Of a stretch of 64,000 nucleotides of DNA, positions 19,430-30,400 are shown in pieces. Origin of the DNA: Lautropia sp. (GTDB lineage: Bacteria; Pseudomonadota; Gammaproteobacteria; Burkholderiales; Burkholderiaceae_E); assembly GCA_030527825.1 (NCBI GenBank), contig JAUNAC010000001.1:1447891-1511890 (forward strand), in the 5' to 3' direction. The position numbers and the translations under genes were made by a program. The first letter of the stretch is position 1. Every line of letters begins with the position of its first letter. The notes under the pieces were generated by a model. That model saw nothing but the letters and a program-made list of their open reading frames with translations. It did no database searches and was not told the DNA's origin.

Positions 19430-19869
19430 CTGCTGGGTGTCGTTAATGCGAGGTCATTGCACCGTCTTTCTGCTCTTAGGGTAGAATGGCCAGAAGCGGC
19501 GGTTTGATTGGCCGTATTTATCTGGCCGGTGATGGACTGGATAGGGGTGGGGACTATCAGGCGCCGCAATAGCAGTTGCTGCGTCTGGGTATGTTCCGGC
19601 TCTATCTGACGGTACAGAAAGACCGGTGGCCGGTTTGGGGCTGTGGCTTATGGCACGGTACCCAGTGCCGGCGCCAGGGCCTTCGCTACAGAAGGCTATC
19701 CGCCAACTTTCCAGTTGCCTGTTGCCCCCGTTCGTGATGTAGATGGGGAACACATTAATGAGCGTCGCCGTCCTGGCTGCGCGCCGGGCAGAAGGGGGTA
19801 CTGTGGTCCACGCCGCTGCCCCATGCCCATGGATTCAGGCCATGAGCCGATATTTTTGCTAGCAGGTTG
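19430..19869. other. Intergenic region upstream of scpB
   Basis: A 440-base gap with no convincing gene. A possible promoter is TTGCAC (19457) and TAGAAT (19482) with a longish 19-base spacer; it would give a leader of about 380 bases before scpB. Short open frames here lack recognisable domains and ribosome sites. I see no terminator-like hairpin with a T-tract. Confidence 0.45.
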
Positions 19870-20598
19870 ATGAATACCGCAGAGGTCAAGAGAGTCATCG
19901 AGGGAGCATTGCTGTGCGCTGCCAAGCCATTGTCGGTTTCCGACTTGCGTCAGCTGTTTGCGGGCGACGCTGAGGTGGGAGCGGATACGGTGCGTGATGT
20001 ACTGGATGCTCTTCGTAGTGACTGGATCGATGGTTCACTGAATCTGGTGGCATTGGCTTCGGGGTGGCGCTTTCAGAGTGCTCCGGATATTGCACGTTTC
20101 GTGACTCGGCTGAATCCGGAAAAACCGCCCCGCTATTCGCGGGCAGTGCTGGAGACGCTGGCGATCATTGCTTATCGTCAGCCTGTGACCCGGGGAGATA
20201 TTGAGGAAATCCGGGGAGTTACCGTTTCATCAAATATCATCAAGACACTGGAAGATCGGGGGTGGATTGATCAGATCGGGGTCAAGGATGTGGTGGGCAG
20301 ACCCGCCCTGTTCGGGACGACCAGGCAGTTTCTGGATGATCTGAATCTGAAGTCTCTGACCGATCTGCCTGCACTTGATGATGACGCCCTGCCGAGCGAC
20401 GTGCTGGACGCGCTGGCGCTGCAGACGGCCGCAGCGGCGGCTGGTAGTGGGCAGGGGCCGGGTGACGAACGTTCGGTCGAGCCCGAAACGAATGACGCAA
20501 GCATGGCGGCTATGGGAGCACAGAGTGCTCCCGTTCCGGGCTCGGTCGTGAACAATGAAACAGCTGCTGCGAAAGATATGGCAGACCATACCCTGTGA
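19870..20598 (+). CDS. scpB: Segregation and condensation protein B
   Basis: ScpB is the winged-helix (kleisin-binding) subunit of the SMC-ScpAB complex. The core at residues about 5-180 has [46 protein letters not shown] and [10 protein letters not shown], all typical. The last 60 residues are an Ala/Ser/acidic tail. The ATG at 19870 follows AGCAGG; the frame opens at TTG three bases earlier. No scpA is nearby in the window. rluB starts 12 bases after the stop, so the two are cotranscribed. Confidence 0.95.
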   Translation: MNTAEVKRVIEGALLCAAKPLSVSDLRQLFAGDAEVGADTVRDVLDALRSDWIDGSLNLVALASGWRFQSAPDIARFVTRLNPEKPPRYSRAVLETLAIIAYRQPVTRGDIEEIRGVTVSSNIIKTLEDRGWIDQIGVKDVVGRPALFGTTRQFLDDLNLKSLTDLPALDDDALPSDVLDALALQTAAAAAGSGQGPGDERSVEPETNDASMAAMGAQSAPVPGSVVNNETAAAKDMADHTL

Positions 20599-20610
20599 TG
20601 TGACCATCGC

Positions 20611-23166
20611 ATGAATACCACTCAGAACGAAGAAGATATACCTGGCAGCTCATTGCATGATGAGCAGGCTGCTGCCACTCCGTCGGCCCCCGTGGAGGCC
20701 GGTGGTTTGGCCGCTGCTGACGATGTGAAGCCAGTGAGAAAGCGGCGGGCGACTACCCGGAAAAAAGACCTCCCGGTTGCCGTGGAGGCGAGGGATGCCG
20801 CCGAAGCAAGCGATTTGCCGGCCCCTCCGGCGGCTTCCCGAGCGCGACGCAGTCGCAAGACAGCGCCGATGGACGCTCAGCCGACCCGCCCTGCCGGGAC
20901 AGGAGAGGAGGTATCGGCAGATGCGCCTCCGGTTGCTATGGGTGATGCTACAGACGATCCTCCGGTGAAACGGAAGGGGGGGCGCATACGTCAGCGGCGA
21001 ACCGCTGAGCCAGGGCTATCGCCATCGGCAGTAGCGGATTTTTCCGAAACCGGGGCGAGCGCGTCTGCAGCTGCCAGTACGGTTTCTCACGTGGATCCGG
21101 AGAGTTCGGCGCCCGGGAATGATGCCGCGCCATCGCCGGAGGGAAGCGCAGATCTCCCGTTTGATGTTGCTGGACCGGATGTCGGCCATGATGAAGACGC
21201 GGGTTTCCATGATGGGTTTGACGATCATGATGGTGATACCCAGGATTTTGATGGCGACGGGGTAGCCGGAGAGCCTGTGCCTTTTTTCGCACGCCAGGCG
21301 GCCATCGGTCTGCAGGAAGACGGGCGCGGTGCCCGGCGCTCGGCAGGGCTGGATGCAGAAAAGCTGCACAAAATACTTGCCGATGCCGGGATTGGTTCGC
21401 GTCGGGACATGGAAGAGCTCATTGTGGCGGGACGGGTCTCGGTCAACGGCCTGCCGGCGCATGTGGGGCAGCGGGTGGGGTCGGAGGATGTTATCCGCGT
21501 CAATGGTAAGCCCCTGGCGCGTAAACGTAGCCCGTCTGCGCGAGTGCCGCAGGTACTCCTCTATCACAAGCCAACGGGAGAACTGGTTACGCGTGATGAT
21601 CCTGCGGCGCGCCCCAAGGTCTTTGACCGTCTGCCGCGATTGCGGGGGGCGCGCTGGATAGCGGTAGGGCGGCTGGATCTGAACAGCGAAGGACTGCTGA
21701 TTTTCACCACCTCTGGCGACATGGCAAATCGCTTGATGCACCCACGTTATGGCTGGGAGCGCGAATATGCCGTGCGCGTGCTGGGGCGTGTGGATGACGA
21801 GATCCGGCAGCGCCTGCTGACCGGCGTGATGCTGGAGGATGGGCCCGCTACCGTACAGTCCATTGAGGATATCGGAGGTGACGGGGCCAATCACTGGTAC
21901 CGCGTTGTCATTCTGGAGGGGCGCAATCGGGAGGTTCGTCGGCTTTTTGATGCGGTAGGACTGACCGTGTCCCGGCTGGTGCGTATCCGTTTCGGCCCGA
22001 TTGCGCTGCCGCCCCGGTTGCAGCGGGGACGCCTACAGGCATTGACCGAGGCCGAGGTACGTCAGCTTCAGCAACAATTGCGACGTCATGGCCATGATGC
22101 TGCCAAGGCGCCTGGGCGGGATGGGGAAGTCTCAGGGGGGCACCCGGACAGCGGTGCGTCCGCAGAAGGGGGTAGCCTGTCGCGGCGGGGGGGGCGTCGC
22201 CGAAACGCAGGCTCGTCAGTGGCTCAGGACGGAACATCGGCAACTCCTGGCGGCAGCAGACATCCGGCGCGACGCCGGCTGCTGCGAGGTGGCCGTGGGC
22301 GTGCCCAGAAAGGGGCAGGGGAGCCTCTGGTATCGGGGGGCGTTGACGGTGCCCCTGAGGGGGTCATACAGCCAGCGGGGCGGCCGCCTGCGGGTCCGCG
22401 CAACCGTGCCGAAGGGCGTTGGGGGTTGGGCGAAGGAGGTGAGGAAGGACGTCCGCCTCGCCGGACACGGCGTGGCGGGGGCAGGCATCGGTCGGCTGTT
22501 GATCGGGTAACGGCGGATCAGCCTGGCGATGAGTCGAACGGCAGGAGATCGGCACAAGGCAAACGTTCGCCGGCGCGTGGCCCCCGGGCTGGAGCAAACC
22601 GGAAGCAGCCGCTGACAGCACAGGCTGAAGCGCAGAAGATGGTGTCCGTCAAGACACTGGAGCCTACCGCCGAGAAAAAGACATTGACAGTCAGTGAGCG
22701 TCGCGGCTGGACAGAGACCCGCTATCTGCCCCAGGCGGTGTCTTACAGCGGTGATACGGACTGGTCAAAGGTGGCGCGGGAAACGGTGCTGCCTGATCGC
22801 CGTCCGCGACGGGTGAAGGAACGCAATGGCAACGTGGCGCCCCGAAATGGCAATGTGGCGCCTCGTGGACGCGCTGCAGCTGCTGCTTCCCGCCATATCA
22901 ACTATGATGATGACAACTGGCAGCCTACGTCGGATTCTGCGCACATGGAAGGGATCACGCGCTCGATGAAGCGTGATGGACGCCAGCAGCGCTGGGGAAG
23001 TACGCCCGGGTTCGCTGCCAGGTTGGGTCAGCCCTTTGACGCCCAGTCCGGCCAGCGTGTGCCAGGCAATGGTGGGGCCGGTTTTGCTGCGCGAGGCAAG
23101 CGGGCAGGTGGTGGCAATGGCGGCACCCAGCCGCGCCCACGGCGTAAGGGGTTTAAGGCCCGCTGA
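20611..23166 (+). CDS. rluB: RluB-type 23S rRNA pseudouridine synthase with very long disordered tails
   Basis: RluB modifies U2605 (E. coli numbering) of 23S rRNA. The enzyme core occupies only residues about 250-490: an S4 RNA-binding domain ([20 protein letters not shown]) and a RsuA-family catalytic domain, with the catalytic Asp in [14 protein letters not shown] and the [15 protein letters not shown] motif. Residues 1-249 are acidic/Ala/Pro-rich. Residues about 495-851 are Arg/Gly-rich and include a duplicated peptide, [16 protein letters not shown]. 851 residues is far longer than the ~290 of E. coli RluB. Long tails are known in Bordetella-like relatives, but their function is unclear. 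Confidence 0.92.
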   Translation: MNTTQNEEDIPGSSLHDEQAAATPSAPVEAGGLAAADDVKPVRKRRATTRKKDLPVAVEARDAAEASDLPAPPAASRARRSRKTAPMDAQPTRPAGTGEEVSADAPPVAMGDATDDPPVKRKGGRIRQRRTAEPGLSPSAVADFSETGASASAAASTVSHVDPESSAPGNDAAPSPEGSADLPFDVAGPDVGHDEDAGFHDGFDDHDGDTQDFDGDGVAGEPVPFFARQAAIGLQEDGRGARRSAGLDAEKLHKILADAGIGSRRDMEELIVAGRVSVNGLPAHVGQRVGSEDVIRVNGKPLARKRSPSARVPQVLLYHKPTGELVTRDDPAARPKVFDRLPRLRGARWIAVGRLDLNSEGLLIFTTSGDMANRLMHPRYGWEREYAVRVLGRVDDEIRQRLLTGVMLEDGPATVQSIEDIGGDGANHWYRVVILEGRNREVRRLFDAVGLTVSRLVRIRFGPIALPPRLQRGRLQALTEAEVRQLQQQLRRHGHDAAKAPGRDGEVSGGHPDSGASAEGGSLSRRGGRRRNAGSSVAQDGTSATPGGSRHPARRRLLRGGRGRAQKGAGEPLVSGGVDGAPEGVIQPAGRPPAGPRNRAEGRWGLGEGGEEGRPPRRTRRGGGRHRSAVDRVTADQPGDESNGRRSAQGKRSPARGPRAGANRKQPLTAQAEAQKMVSVKTLEPTAEKKTLTVSERRGWTETRYLPQAVSYSGDTDWSKVARETVLPDRRPRRVKERNGNVAPRNGNVAPRGRAAAAASRHINYDDDNWQPTSDSAHMEGITRSMKRDGRQQRWGSTPGFAARLGQPFDAQSGQRVPGNGGAGFAARGKRAGGGNGGTQPRPRRKGFKAR

Positions 23167-23252
23167 AGAGGAAGGCAAGAGAAAAGCGCTTTCGCACCAC
23201 GCTATCACAGAGACGGTGAGGTGGGGACAGGTTCCGGGATGCGGTAATTTCC

Positions 23253-23281
23253 TTGAATTCTGGCCATTCGTCGGCTATAAT
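23253..23281 (+). promoter_or_regulatory. Strong sigma-70 promoter of the rimP-nusA-infB operon
   Basis: TTGAAT (23253-23258) and a perfect TATAAT (23276-23281) are spaced by 17 bases. It is the best-matching promoter I find in the window. It lies about 330 bases before rimP, with a structured leader and a terminator in between. Confidence 0.85.
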
Positions 23282-23287
23282 CAACCG

Positions 23288-23505
23288 TCTTGCAGGATGC
23301 GTTTCCCTGACTACGCAGTAGATGGGGTGAAGTGTCCTGCTGGTTCCGGCGCCCCGCGCAGGGCGCTGGCCTTAGCAGTTGTGTGGATAGCACGGACAGG
23401 TCAGCGTTTTGCCGATTCTGGCGGGCGCGTGGCGCGGGTGGGTGCTCGGTATGGGCCGAACCTGCGCCGTGAGTACGGAATGGGCTGGCCAGCCCATTTT
23501 TTTTT
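23288..23505 (+). ncRNA. Structured leader or small RNA upstream of rimP
   Basis: The stretch from the predicted start (about 23288) to the terminator (23505) is about 218 bases and noncoding. It can form a long hairpin at 23336-23379 (CTGCT/AGCAG closing, then CCGGCGCC/GGCGCTGG, with one G-T pair). A second at about 23431-23468 pairs GGCGCGGG with CCTGCGCC and has an inner TCGG/CCGA. The third is the terminator itself. This arrangement suits an attenuator controlling rimP-nusA-infB. An Rfam family called rimP-leader is known upstream of the same operon in gammaproteobacteria; whether this is homologous I cannot tell. A free-standing small RNA is the alternative. Confidence 0.6.
23480..23505 (+). 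terminator. Intrinsic terminator inside the rimP leader
   Basis: A perfect 7-bp stem, ATGGGCT/AGCCCAT, with a GGCC loop (23480-23497) is followed by nine T residues. It lies 110 bases before rimP and downstream of the strong promoter, so it must be read through, or conditionally open, for the operon to be expressed from that promoter. Confidence 0.88.
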
Positions 23506-23616
23506 ATCCACCGCAGAATCAGGTGGATCAGGATGGTTTTCAGTGCGTGATCGGGTGGCGTGATCAGGCAGTCGTTATGGCGGATCCGTCAGTAAATGCG
23601 GCAGGGTGAACAGGTA

Positions 23617-24282
23617 GTGGCAAGCATTCCGGCAACAGTCAGTGGCGTTGAGTCAATGGTCGATCCCGTCGTGTCGGGCATGGGCTATGAAGTGGTGGAT
23701 GTGGAGTTTGCCGCTGGTGGGGTACTGCGCATCACCATTGAGCGTGCCAATCATGAGCAGCCCATCACGCTGGATGATTGCGAGCGGGTCAGCGAACAGC
23801 TTTCGCATCTGTTTTTAGTGGAAGATGTGGACTATGACCGCCTGGAGATTTCATCTCCGGGTCTGGATCGGCGTTTGCGCAGACCGGCGGACTTTGTCCG
23901 TTTTGCCGGAGATGAGGTCAAGTTGTGGCTGCGTCTGCCGCAGGATGGCCGTCGGGTGTTTGAAGGCGTGCTGCTGCCTGCCCAGGCGTCGCTGGCGCGT
24001 GTCCGGGCGCTGTTGGGGCCCGATGCGAAATTGCCAGCCGTGGTCCAGGCCGGTGGTGCGCCTGCGGACGATGCCGACTGGCTGCTTGCCTGGCGTGACC
24101 GCCCGGCCGGCACTCCCAGGGCGGGGCGAGACCGGGGTGTTCCCGGGCGCCGTCCTCCGCGGGCCAAGCCCCTGTCCGCCGACCCGGTGGAGGCGGCGCT
24201 GCAGACGGCCGGGGTTCAGTGGCTGCGTTTTGGATTTGAGCAGGTGGATCGGGCTCGGTTGATTCCGAAGCCGGTTTTCTAG
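23617..24282 (+). CDS. rimP: Ribosome maturation factor RimP
   Basis: RimP assists 30S subunit assembly. The N-terminal domain has [22 protein letters not shown] and the C-terminal SH3-like domain follows [20 protein letters not shown]. Residues about 150-190 hold a Pro/Arg/Ala-rich insertion absent from short RimP proteins, and the protein ends [15 protein letters not shown]. The start is uncertain. I prefer GTG at 23617, preceded by AGGGTGAA, over the in-frame ATG at 23596, which lacks a ribosome site. nusA follows 9 bases later. Confidence 0.9.
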   Translation: MASIPATVSGVESMVDPVVSGMGYEVVDVEFAAGGVLRITIERANHEQPITLDDCERVSEQLSHLFLVEDVDYDRLEISSPGLDRRLRRPADFVRFAGDEVKLWLRLPQDGRRVFEGVLLPAQASLARVRALLGPDAKLPAVVQAGGAPADDADWLLAWRDRPAGTPRAGRDRGVPGRRPPRAKPLSADPVEAALQTAGVQWLRFGFEQVDRARLIPKPVF

Positions 24283-24291
24283 GGAGTCGTT

Positions 24292-25782
24292 ATGCAGGGA
24301 CGTGAATTGTTGCTGATGGTTGATGCGCTGGCGCGCGAGAAGAATGTTCCGCGCGACGTCGTGTTTGCCGCACTGGAAAGTGCGCTCGCGTCGGCAATGA
24401 AAAAGCGTTACAAGGATGAAGTGGATATCCGGGTCGCCATCAGCCACGATGATGGCAGCTATCGCGGCTTCCGTCGCTGGAAAGTGGTGCCCGATGGTGA
24501 GCTGGACGACCATGATCTGGAGATCATCCTGAGCGAGGCCCGCAAGCAGATGCCCGACATCCAGCTTGCGGATTACATCGAGGAAGAGCTGGAAGACATT
24601 GAGTTCGGCCGCATTGGTGCGCAGGCCGCCAAACAGGTCATCCTGCAGAAAATCCGCGATGCCGAGCGTGAACAGATCATCAATGATTTTCTTTCCCGCG
24701 GAGATTCCCTGCTGTCGGGCACCATCAAGCGTGTCGACCGCGAGGGAGCCATTGTCGAATCCGGGCGTATCGAGGCCCGCTTGCCACGTGACCAGATGAT
24801 CCCCAAGGAAAATCTGCGCAACGGCGACCGGGTGCGTGCCTGGGTGTCCCGCATCAATCGCGAGGGCCGGGGGCCGCAGCTCTTTCTGTCGAGGACGGCA
24901 CCCGAGTTCATCATGAAGCTGTTCGAGCTTGAGGTTCCCGAGATCGAACAGGGGTTGCTGCAGATCCGGGCGGCGGCACGTGATCCTGGCGTGCGCGCCA
25001 AGATCGCCGTATTCACCTCCGACAGCCGGGTCGATCCCATTGGCACCTGTGTTGGCGTGCGCGGTTCGCGTGTGCAGGCAGTGACGCAGGAACTGGCCGG
25101 TGAGCGGGTCGACATCGTGCTGTGGTCCGAGGATCCTGCGCAATTCGTGATTGGTGCGCTGGCGCCCGCCAACGTTTCGTCGATCCTGGTCGATGAAGAG
25201 CGTCACCTGATGGACGTGGTGGTCGATGAGGACAACCTGGCACTGGCGATCGGTGCAGGGGGGCGCAACGTGCGGCTGGCCTCCGAGCTGACTGGGTGGC
25301 AGATCAATCTGATGTCGGCAGAGGAAAGCGAGAAAAAACAGGAAGATGAACGGGCAGCCATCCGCTCGGTCTTCATGGCGCGTCTGGACGTGGATGCGGA
25401 AGTGGCAGACATTCTGATTGATGAGGGTTTCACCAGTCTGGAAGAGATTGCTTATGTGCCGCTCAACGAAATGCTCGAAATCGAGGCGTTTGATGAGGAC
25501 ACGGTCAATGAGCTGCGTGAGCGGGCACGCAATGCCCTGCTGACCCAGGCCATTGCCACGGAAGAGAAGTTGCATGAAATCGCCGAAGACCTGCTGTCGC
25601 TGGAGGGCATGGATCGGGAGCTGGCTGTGAAGCTGGCCGAGTCCAATGTCCGGACGCGTGACGATCTGGCCGAGCTGGCGGTGGATGAGTTGATCGAAAT
25701 CACTGAACTGGATGAAGAACGGGCCAAAGAACTGATCATGAAGGCCCGTGAGCATTGGTTCGTCGAGAATGACGGTGCGTGA
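24292..25782 (+). CDS. nusA: Transcription termination/antitermination factor NusA
   Basis: NusA binds RNA polymerase and nascent RNA to modulate pausing, termination and antitermination. The 496-residue protein has the N-terminal polymerase-binding domain ([21 protein letters not shown]), an S1 domain with [16 protein letters not shown], two KH domains ([36 protein letters not shown]) and two C-terminal acidic repeats (about 365-495) typical of proteobacteria. The ribosome site AGGGAG precedes the ATG. NusA could itself act on the terminator in the leader of this operon (inference from family behaviour). Confidence 0.98.
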   Translation: MQGRELLLMVDALAREKNVPRDVVFAALESALASAMKKRYKDEVDIRVAISHDDGSYRGFRRWKVVPDGELDDHDLEIILSEARKQMPDIQLADYIEEELEDIEFGRIGAQAAKQVILQKIRDAEREQIINDFLSRGDSLLSGTIKRVDREGAIVESGRIEARLPRDQMIPKENLRNGDRVRAWVSRINREGRGPQLFLSRTAPEFIMKLFELEVPEIEQGLLQIRAAARDPGVRAKIAVFTSDSRVDPIGTCVGVRGSRVQAVTQELAGERVDIVLWSEDPAQFVIGALAPANVSSILVDEERHLMDVVVDEDNLALAIGAGGRNVRLASELTGWQINLMSAEESEKKQEDERAAIRSVFMARLDVDAEVADILIDEGFTSLEEIAYVPLNEMLEIEAFDEDTVNELRERARNALLTQAIATEEKLHEIAEDLLSLEGMDRELAVKLAESNVRTRDDLAELAVDELIEITELDEERAKELIMKAREHWFVENDGA

Positions 25783-25869
25783 TGTCGACGTATCCCCCGG
25801 ATCACGCGTCGGTCGGGGGTAAATATCGAAGGTGACGCACACACTGAATCGGTAGTAGCGGAAGGACAC

Positions 25870-28800
25870 ATGGCCAGTACGAACGTTGAGACATTTGCGG
25901 CGGAATTGCGGGTACCTGCAGAGGTATTGCTGGAACAATTGCGTGCAGCAGGTGTCGACAAAAAAAGCCCTTCGGATCCGTTGTCAGAGGCGGATAAGGA
26001 GCGTCTGCTGTCGGCTTTGCGGGCATCGCATGGCAACGCTGCGGACAATCCGCGACGGCAGAAGATCACGGTGGTGCGCAAGCAGACTTCCGAGATCAAG
26101 CAGGCCGATGCCACGGGCAAGGCGCGCACCATCCAGGTGGAAGTGCGGCGCAAGCGCACGTTCGTCAAGCGTGACGGATCGGCGACGACACCCGCTGTCT
26201 CCCAGCCTTCGGCGCCTGCTGCCGCAGAGCCCCCGGCGCCGACGGCTGCAGTGACGGCACCCGTGGCGGTGCCTCCGCCCCCGGTTCAGTCTGCAAACTC
26301 GGTGATTGACGAGGAGCAGCGTCGGCGGCGTGAGGAAGAGGCCCGCCGGCAGAAGGAACTGATGGAGCGTCAGGCGCGCGAGTTGCGCGAAAAGACTGCC
26401 CGGCTGGAGCGGGATCGTCAGCGTGAAAACGAAGCGCTGGCTGAAGCGACCCGCCGGGAGGAGGCTGCCCGTGCAGAACAGGAGCGTCTGGCGAAGATGC
26501 AGGCTGATGCCGAACGCGAAACTGAGGCGGCTCGCGCCATGCAGCGCAAGATGCGGGAGGAGGCAGGTGCTACGGCGGCCGCCAATGCCATGGCCCGTGA
26601 GCAGGAGCGTCGGCAGGCCGAGGAAAAGGCGGCGGCTGATGCAGCCGAACGTGCCGCCAAACAGGAGGCAGCGCGGGTAGCTGCTGAGCAGGCAGCTGCA
26701 GCTGCCAGAAAAGCCAAGGAAGAGGCAGATGCCACCGCGGCGGCGCGTCGCAGGGCCGAAGCCGAGGTGGCGGCCATCAACCGTCTGCTGGAAGCCAGCC
26801 GGCGCCCACCCCCACCACCGCCCCCACCACCGCCTGCTGCAGCCCCTGCTGTTGCACAGACTGAAAAAGGTGCCCGCCGGGGCGGAACCCTGCATCGCCC
26901 ATCTGCGCAGGCTGGCAACGCACCTGCGCCCGCTGAGAGCACGACAGGTGCTGGCGGCCGGAACAAGCATGTGAAGTCTGAAAAGCTCTCGTCTTCATGG
27001 CAGGACGACGCTGCACGCAAGCGGCGTACGACCAAAGGCGGGCGCAACGACAGCAACGGTGCTGGCACCAATACGGGTTGGAGGACGCGGGGGCCGCGTC
27101 GGGGTAATGACCGGGATGCGCGTCGGGGAGGATATGCCCAGGCACAGCAGGCCGAAGCGCCCATTGTGCGTGAAGTGCATGTTCCCGAAACCATCACGGT
27201 TGCCGATCTGGCGCACAAAATGTCCGTCAAGGCGACCGAGGTGATCAAGCAGCTGATGAAACTGGGTCAGATGGTGACCATCAATCAGGTGCTGGATCAG
27301 GAAACGGCGATGATTCTGGTGGAGGAAATGGGCCATACGGCCATTGCCGCCAAGCTGGATGATCCGGAGGCGATGCTGGATGAAGTTTCGGGCGAGGACG
27401 TCGGTCCCGCGGTGGCGCGGCCTCCGGTTGTCACGGTCATGGGTCACGTGGATCACGGCAAGACCTCCTTGCTGGACTACATCCGTCGCACGAAGGTGGC
27501 CTCCGGCGAGGCGGGGGGGATTACCCAGCACATTGGCGCCTATCACGTGAAAACGCCGCGGGGCGTCATCACCTTCCTTGATACACCGGGCCACGCAGCC
27601 TTCACGGCGATGCGGGCACGTGGTGCGAAGGCCACCGACATCGTGATCCTGGTCGTGGCAGCGGACGATGGGGTGATGCCGCAGACGATCGAGGCGATTT
27701 CGCATGCCCGGGCGGCCGAGGTGCCACTGGTTGTGGCAATTACCAAGGTCGACAAGCCCGAGGCGAATCTGGACAAGGTGCGTCAGGAGCTGGTGGCACA
27801 GAGCGTTGTGCCCGAAGAGTATGGTGGCGACGTTCCCTTCGTGGGCGTTTCGGCCAAGTCTGGCGAGGGAATCGACGATCTGCTGGAGAATGTCCTGCTG
27901 CAGGCCGAGATTCTGGAGTTGCGTGCGCCTGAAAAGGCGCCGGCACGTGGCCTGGTGATCGAGGCACGTCTAGACAAGGGTCGTGGTCCGGTGGCCACAG
28001 TGCTGGTTCAGTCTGGCACCCTGACACGGGGTGACACCGTGCTGGTGGGGTCGACCTGGGGTCGGGTACGGGCCATGGTGGACGAGGCGGGTAAAAACGC
28101 TGCGTCGGCAACGCCGTCGATTCCGGTGGAAATTCAGGGTCTGAACGATGTGCCGCAGGCTGGTGAGGACCTGATGGCGCTGGCGGACGAGCGCAAGGCG
28201 CGCGAGATTGCTCTCTTCAGACAGGGTAAATTCCGTGATGTGAAGTTGGCACGCCAACAGGCCGCAAAACTGGAAAATATGTTCGACCAGATTGGTGAGG
28301 GCGAGGTTCAGACCTTGCCGCTGATCATCAAGGCCGATGTACAGGGTTCCCAGGAAGCGCTGGCGCACGCACTGCTCAAGCTTAGCAATGCCGAGATCAA
28401 GGTTCAGATCGTGCATGCACAGGTAGGCGGCATTACCGAGAGCGACATCAACCTGGCCATTGCGTCCAAGGCGGTGGTCATTGGTTTCAATGTCCGGGCA
28501 GATCAGCCGGCGCGACGGATGGCGGAATCCAACGGGGTCGATCTGCGCTACTACAACATCATCTATGATGCAGTAGATGATGTGAAGTCAGCCATGGAGG
28601 GCATGCTGTCGCCCGAGAAACGCGAAACGATCATCGGCATGGTGGAGATCCGCCAGGTGTTCCGGGTCACCAAGGTGGGCACGGTGGCCGGTTGCTACGT
28701 GACCGAAGGTATGGTCAGGCGCGATGCCGAAGTGCGTTTGCTGCGTGATTCCACGGTGATCTGGTCTGGACGGATCGACTCGCTCAAGCGCTTCAAGGAC

Positions 28801-28950
28801 GATGCCAAGGAAGTCAAGGCTGGTTTCGAATGCGGTATCACTCTGCACAATTACAGTGATATCCAGGAAGGCGATCAGCTGGAGGTGTTCGAAGTCAAGG
28901 AAGTGGCACGGACCCTGGCCTCCGCGGCCAGTACCCCGTCAGCTGGCTGA
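25870..28950 (+). CDS. infB: Translation initiation factor IF-2
   Basis: GTPase that places fMet-tRNA on the 30S subunit. The 1026-residue form has a small N-terminal IF2 domain (residues 1-55) and a long charged coiled-coil-like region rich in Arg/Glu/Ala (about 140-305). Next come ten consecutive prolines near residue 315, a basic linker, and a second IF2_N domain near 440. The G domain starts at about 525, with [13 protein letters not shown] and the guanine-specificity motif as TKVD; domains II-IV follow. AAGGA precedes the ATG. The polyproline run predicts dependence on EF-P during its own synthesis. Confidence 0.98.
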   Translation: MASTNVETFAAELRVPAEVLLEQLRAAGVDKKSPSDPLSEADKERLLSALRASHGNAADNPRRQKITVVRKQTSEIKQADATGKARTIQVEVRRKRTFVKRDGSATTPAVSQPSAPAAAEPPAPTAAVTAPVAVPPPPVQSANSVIDEEQRRRREEEARRQKELMERQARELREKTARLERDRQRENEALAEATRREEAARAEQERLAKMQADAERETEAARAMQRKMREEAGATAAANAMAREQERRQAEEKAAADAAERAAKQEAARVAAEQAAAAARKAKEEADATAAARRRAEAEVAAINRLLEASRRPPPPPPPPPPAAAPAVAQTEKGARRGGTLHRPSAQAGNAPAPAESTTGAGGRNKHVKSEKLSSSWQDDAARKRRTTKGGRNDSNGAGTNTGWRTRGPRRGNDRDARRGGYAQAQQAEAPIVREVHVPETITVADLAHKMSVKATEVIKQLMKLGQMVTINQVLDQETAMILVEEMGHTAIAAKLDDPEAMLDEVSGEDVGPAVARPPVVTVMGHVDHGKTSLLDYIRRTKVASGEAGGITQHIGAYHVKTPRGVITFLDTPGHAAFTAMRARGAKATDIVILVVAADDGVMPQTIEAISHARAAEVPLVVAITKVDKPEANLDKVRQELVAQSVVPEEYGGDVPFVGVSAKSGEGIDDLLENVLLQAEILELRAPEKAPARGLVIEARLDKGRGPVATVLVQSGTLTRGDTVLVGSTWGRVRAMVDEAGKNAASATPSIPVEIQGLNDVPQAGEDLMALADERKAREIALFRQGKFRDVKLARQQAAKLENMFDQIGEGEVQTLPLIIKADVQGSQEALAHALLKLSNAEIKVQIVHAQVGGITESDINLAIASKAVVIGFNVRADQPARRMAESNGVDLRYYNIIYDAVDDVKSAMEGMLSPEKRETIIGMVEIRQVFRVTKVGTVAGCYVTEGMVRRDAEVRLLRDSTVIWSGRIDSLKRFKDDAKEVKAGFECGITLHNYSDIQEGDQLEVFEVKEVARTLASAASTPSAG

Positions 28951-28956
28951 TACATC

Positions 28957-29400
28957 ATGAAGCGAAAACCAGGAGCAACGCCCGGACGGGCGTTGCGGGT
29001 CGCAGAGCTGTTGCACCAGGAAATTGCCGAGTTGATCCGTACGGAAGTCAAGGATCCGCGGCTGGGTCTGGTCACGGTAACCGGGGTTGATCTGACGCCC
29101 GACTACGCGCATGCCACGGTTCATTTTTCGGTTCTTCCCGATGATGATGAGCATGTGGCCCAGACATTGCAGGGGCTGCGGGCTGCCGCTGGATTCATGC
29201 GCTCGCTGATCGGTCGGCGGGTGCGGATTCACACCACGCCCGAGCTGCATTTTGTGCATGATGTTTCCACTCGGCGTGGCATCGAGATGGGACGCCTGAT
29301 TGATGAGGCCAATGCACGTCGGGCTGCTGATGATGGACAGGAAGAAACATCCTCTTCTGCGCCGGATATTGATGACCGCGATCATCATGACGGTGCCTGA
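28957..29400 (+). CDS. rbfA: Ribosome-binding factor A
   Basis: RbfA is a KH-fold factor for late maturation of the 30S subunit. The 147-residue protein has RALRVAELLHQEIAELIRTEVKDPRLG, followed by VTVTGVDLTPDYAHATV and IHTTPELHFVHDVSTRRG. It ends in an acidic/His tail longer than the family core. It starts six bases after infB, consistent with coupled translation. Confidence 0.96.
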   Translation: MKRKPGATPGRALRVAELLHQEIAELIRTEVKDPRLGLVTVTGVDLTPDYAHATVHFSVLPDDDEHVAQTLQGLRAAAGFMRSLIGRRVRIHTTPELHFVHDVSTRRGIEMGRLIDEANARRAADDGQEETSSSAPDIDDRDHHDGA

Positions 29401-29415
29401 TCGGGCGGTTCACGG

Positions 29416-30348
29416 TTGAAGATTCACGGCCTGCTGCTGCTTGACAAGCCCTTGGGGTTGTCATCGAACGCCGCGCTTCAGAAGGTTCGGCGCCTGTTGT
29501 CGGCCGACAAGGCTGGACATGGGGGCACGCTGGATCCCATGGCGACTGGTGTGCTGCCGTTAATGTTCGGGGAAGCCTGTAAACTGGCCGGCGCTGCGCT
29601 GACACACGACAAGGCATACGAGGCAGTGGTTCGTTTTGGCATCCGTACGACGACGGATGATGTGGAGGGCGAAGTCATTCGCCGCTCGGCACTGCGTCCA
29701 TCTGCAGCACGGTTGACCGCGGCGCTGCCCCGTTTTGTGGGGCGCATTCAGCAGGTGCCGCCTGTTTATTCCGCGCTGAAAGTGGGGGGCAAGGCGATGT
29801 ACCGGCATGCTCGGGAAGGGGCGCCGGTCCAAGCGGCACCCCGCGAGGTGCGGGTGGATGCGATTGAGCTGCTCGATTTCGATGGTGAGCAGGCCCGGTT
29901 GAGCATCGCGTGTGGCAGTGGTACCTATATCCGCTCGATTGCCCGGGATCTGGGTGAAGCCTTGGAATGTGGCGCGCATTTGAGCGGATTGCGTCGAACC
30001 CGGGTGGGGCAGTACCAGGTGAAGGATGCCGTGCCGCTGGATTCCTTGCTGGCAGTCGGGCCAGAGGCGGCACTGAAGCATCTGCACGGATTGTGCCGGT
30101 TGGTGGACGGCTGGCCCCGGGCGGAGCTGGATGCTGAACAGGCACAGTGTTTTTTTCAGGGGCAGGCCGTGGTGGCAGCTGTGTCTGCTTCGATGCCACG
30201 CGCCACCACGGCTGGACCAGCAGTTTCTCCCGCCCAAGACCGGGTAGCGGTGCTGCATGCCGGACGCCTGGCGGGTTTAGCCCGGCCAGTTCCGTTGCCG
30301 GACGGCGGGGTTCAGTTGCTGCCTGTGCGGGTGATGCTGCCTGACTGA
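29416..30348 (+). CDS. truB: tRNA pseudouridine-55 synthase
   Basis: Makes pseudouridine 55 in the T-loop of tRNAs. The catalytic Asp lies in GGTLDPMATGVLPL; other family elements are GLLLLDKPLGLSSN, QVPPVYSALKVGGKAMYRHAREG and CGSGTYIRSIARDLG. A PUA-like C-terminal part follows. A stop codon in this frame at 29398 leaves TTG 29416 as the only sensible start, 15 bases after rbfA. This start is rare and has only a weak ribosome site, so truB translation may depend on rbfA. Confidence 0.95.
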   Translation: MKIHGLLLLDKPLGLSSNAALQKVRRLLSADKAGHGGTLDPMATGVLPLMFGEACKLAGAALTHDKAYEAVVRFGIRTTTDDVEGEVIRRSALRPSAARLTAALPRFVGRIQQVPPVYSALKVGGKAMYRHAREGAPVQAAPREVRVDAIELLDFDGEQARLSIACGSGTYIRSIARDLGEALECGAHLSGLRRTRVGQYQVKDAVPLDSLLAVGPEAALKHLHGLCRLVDGWPRAELDAEQAQCFFQGQAVVAAVSASMPRATTAGPAVSPAQDRVAVLHAGRLAGLARPVPLPDGGVQLLPVRVMLPD

Positions 30349-30357
30349 TTTTTGTAC

Positions 30358-30380
30358 GCAACCCTAGGTTGCCCTCTTTT
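30358..30380 (+). terminator. Possible weak terminator between truB and typA
   Basis: A 6-bp stem (GCAACC/GGTTGC) with a CTA loop is followed by cctcttttg. The short stem and interrupted T-tract suggest partial termination at most. Confidence 0.4.
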
Positions 30381-30400
30381 GATCCGATTTGAGACTGAGC

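Noticed and set aside
23851-25938. A 695-codon open frame on the minus strand opposite nusA and rimP
   Set aside because: It is the exact antisense of well-identified genes, has no ribosome site or recognisable domain, and arises from the high-GC codon pattern.
30358-30380. The truB-typA hairpin as a full terminator
   Set aside because: The stem is only six base pairs and the T-tract is interrupted, so I list it only as weak.
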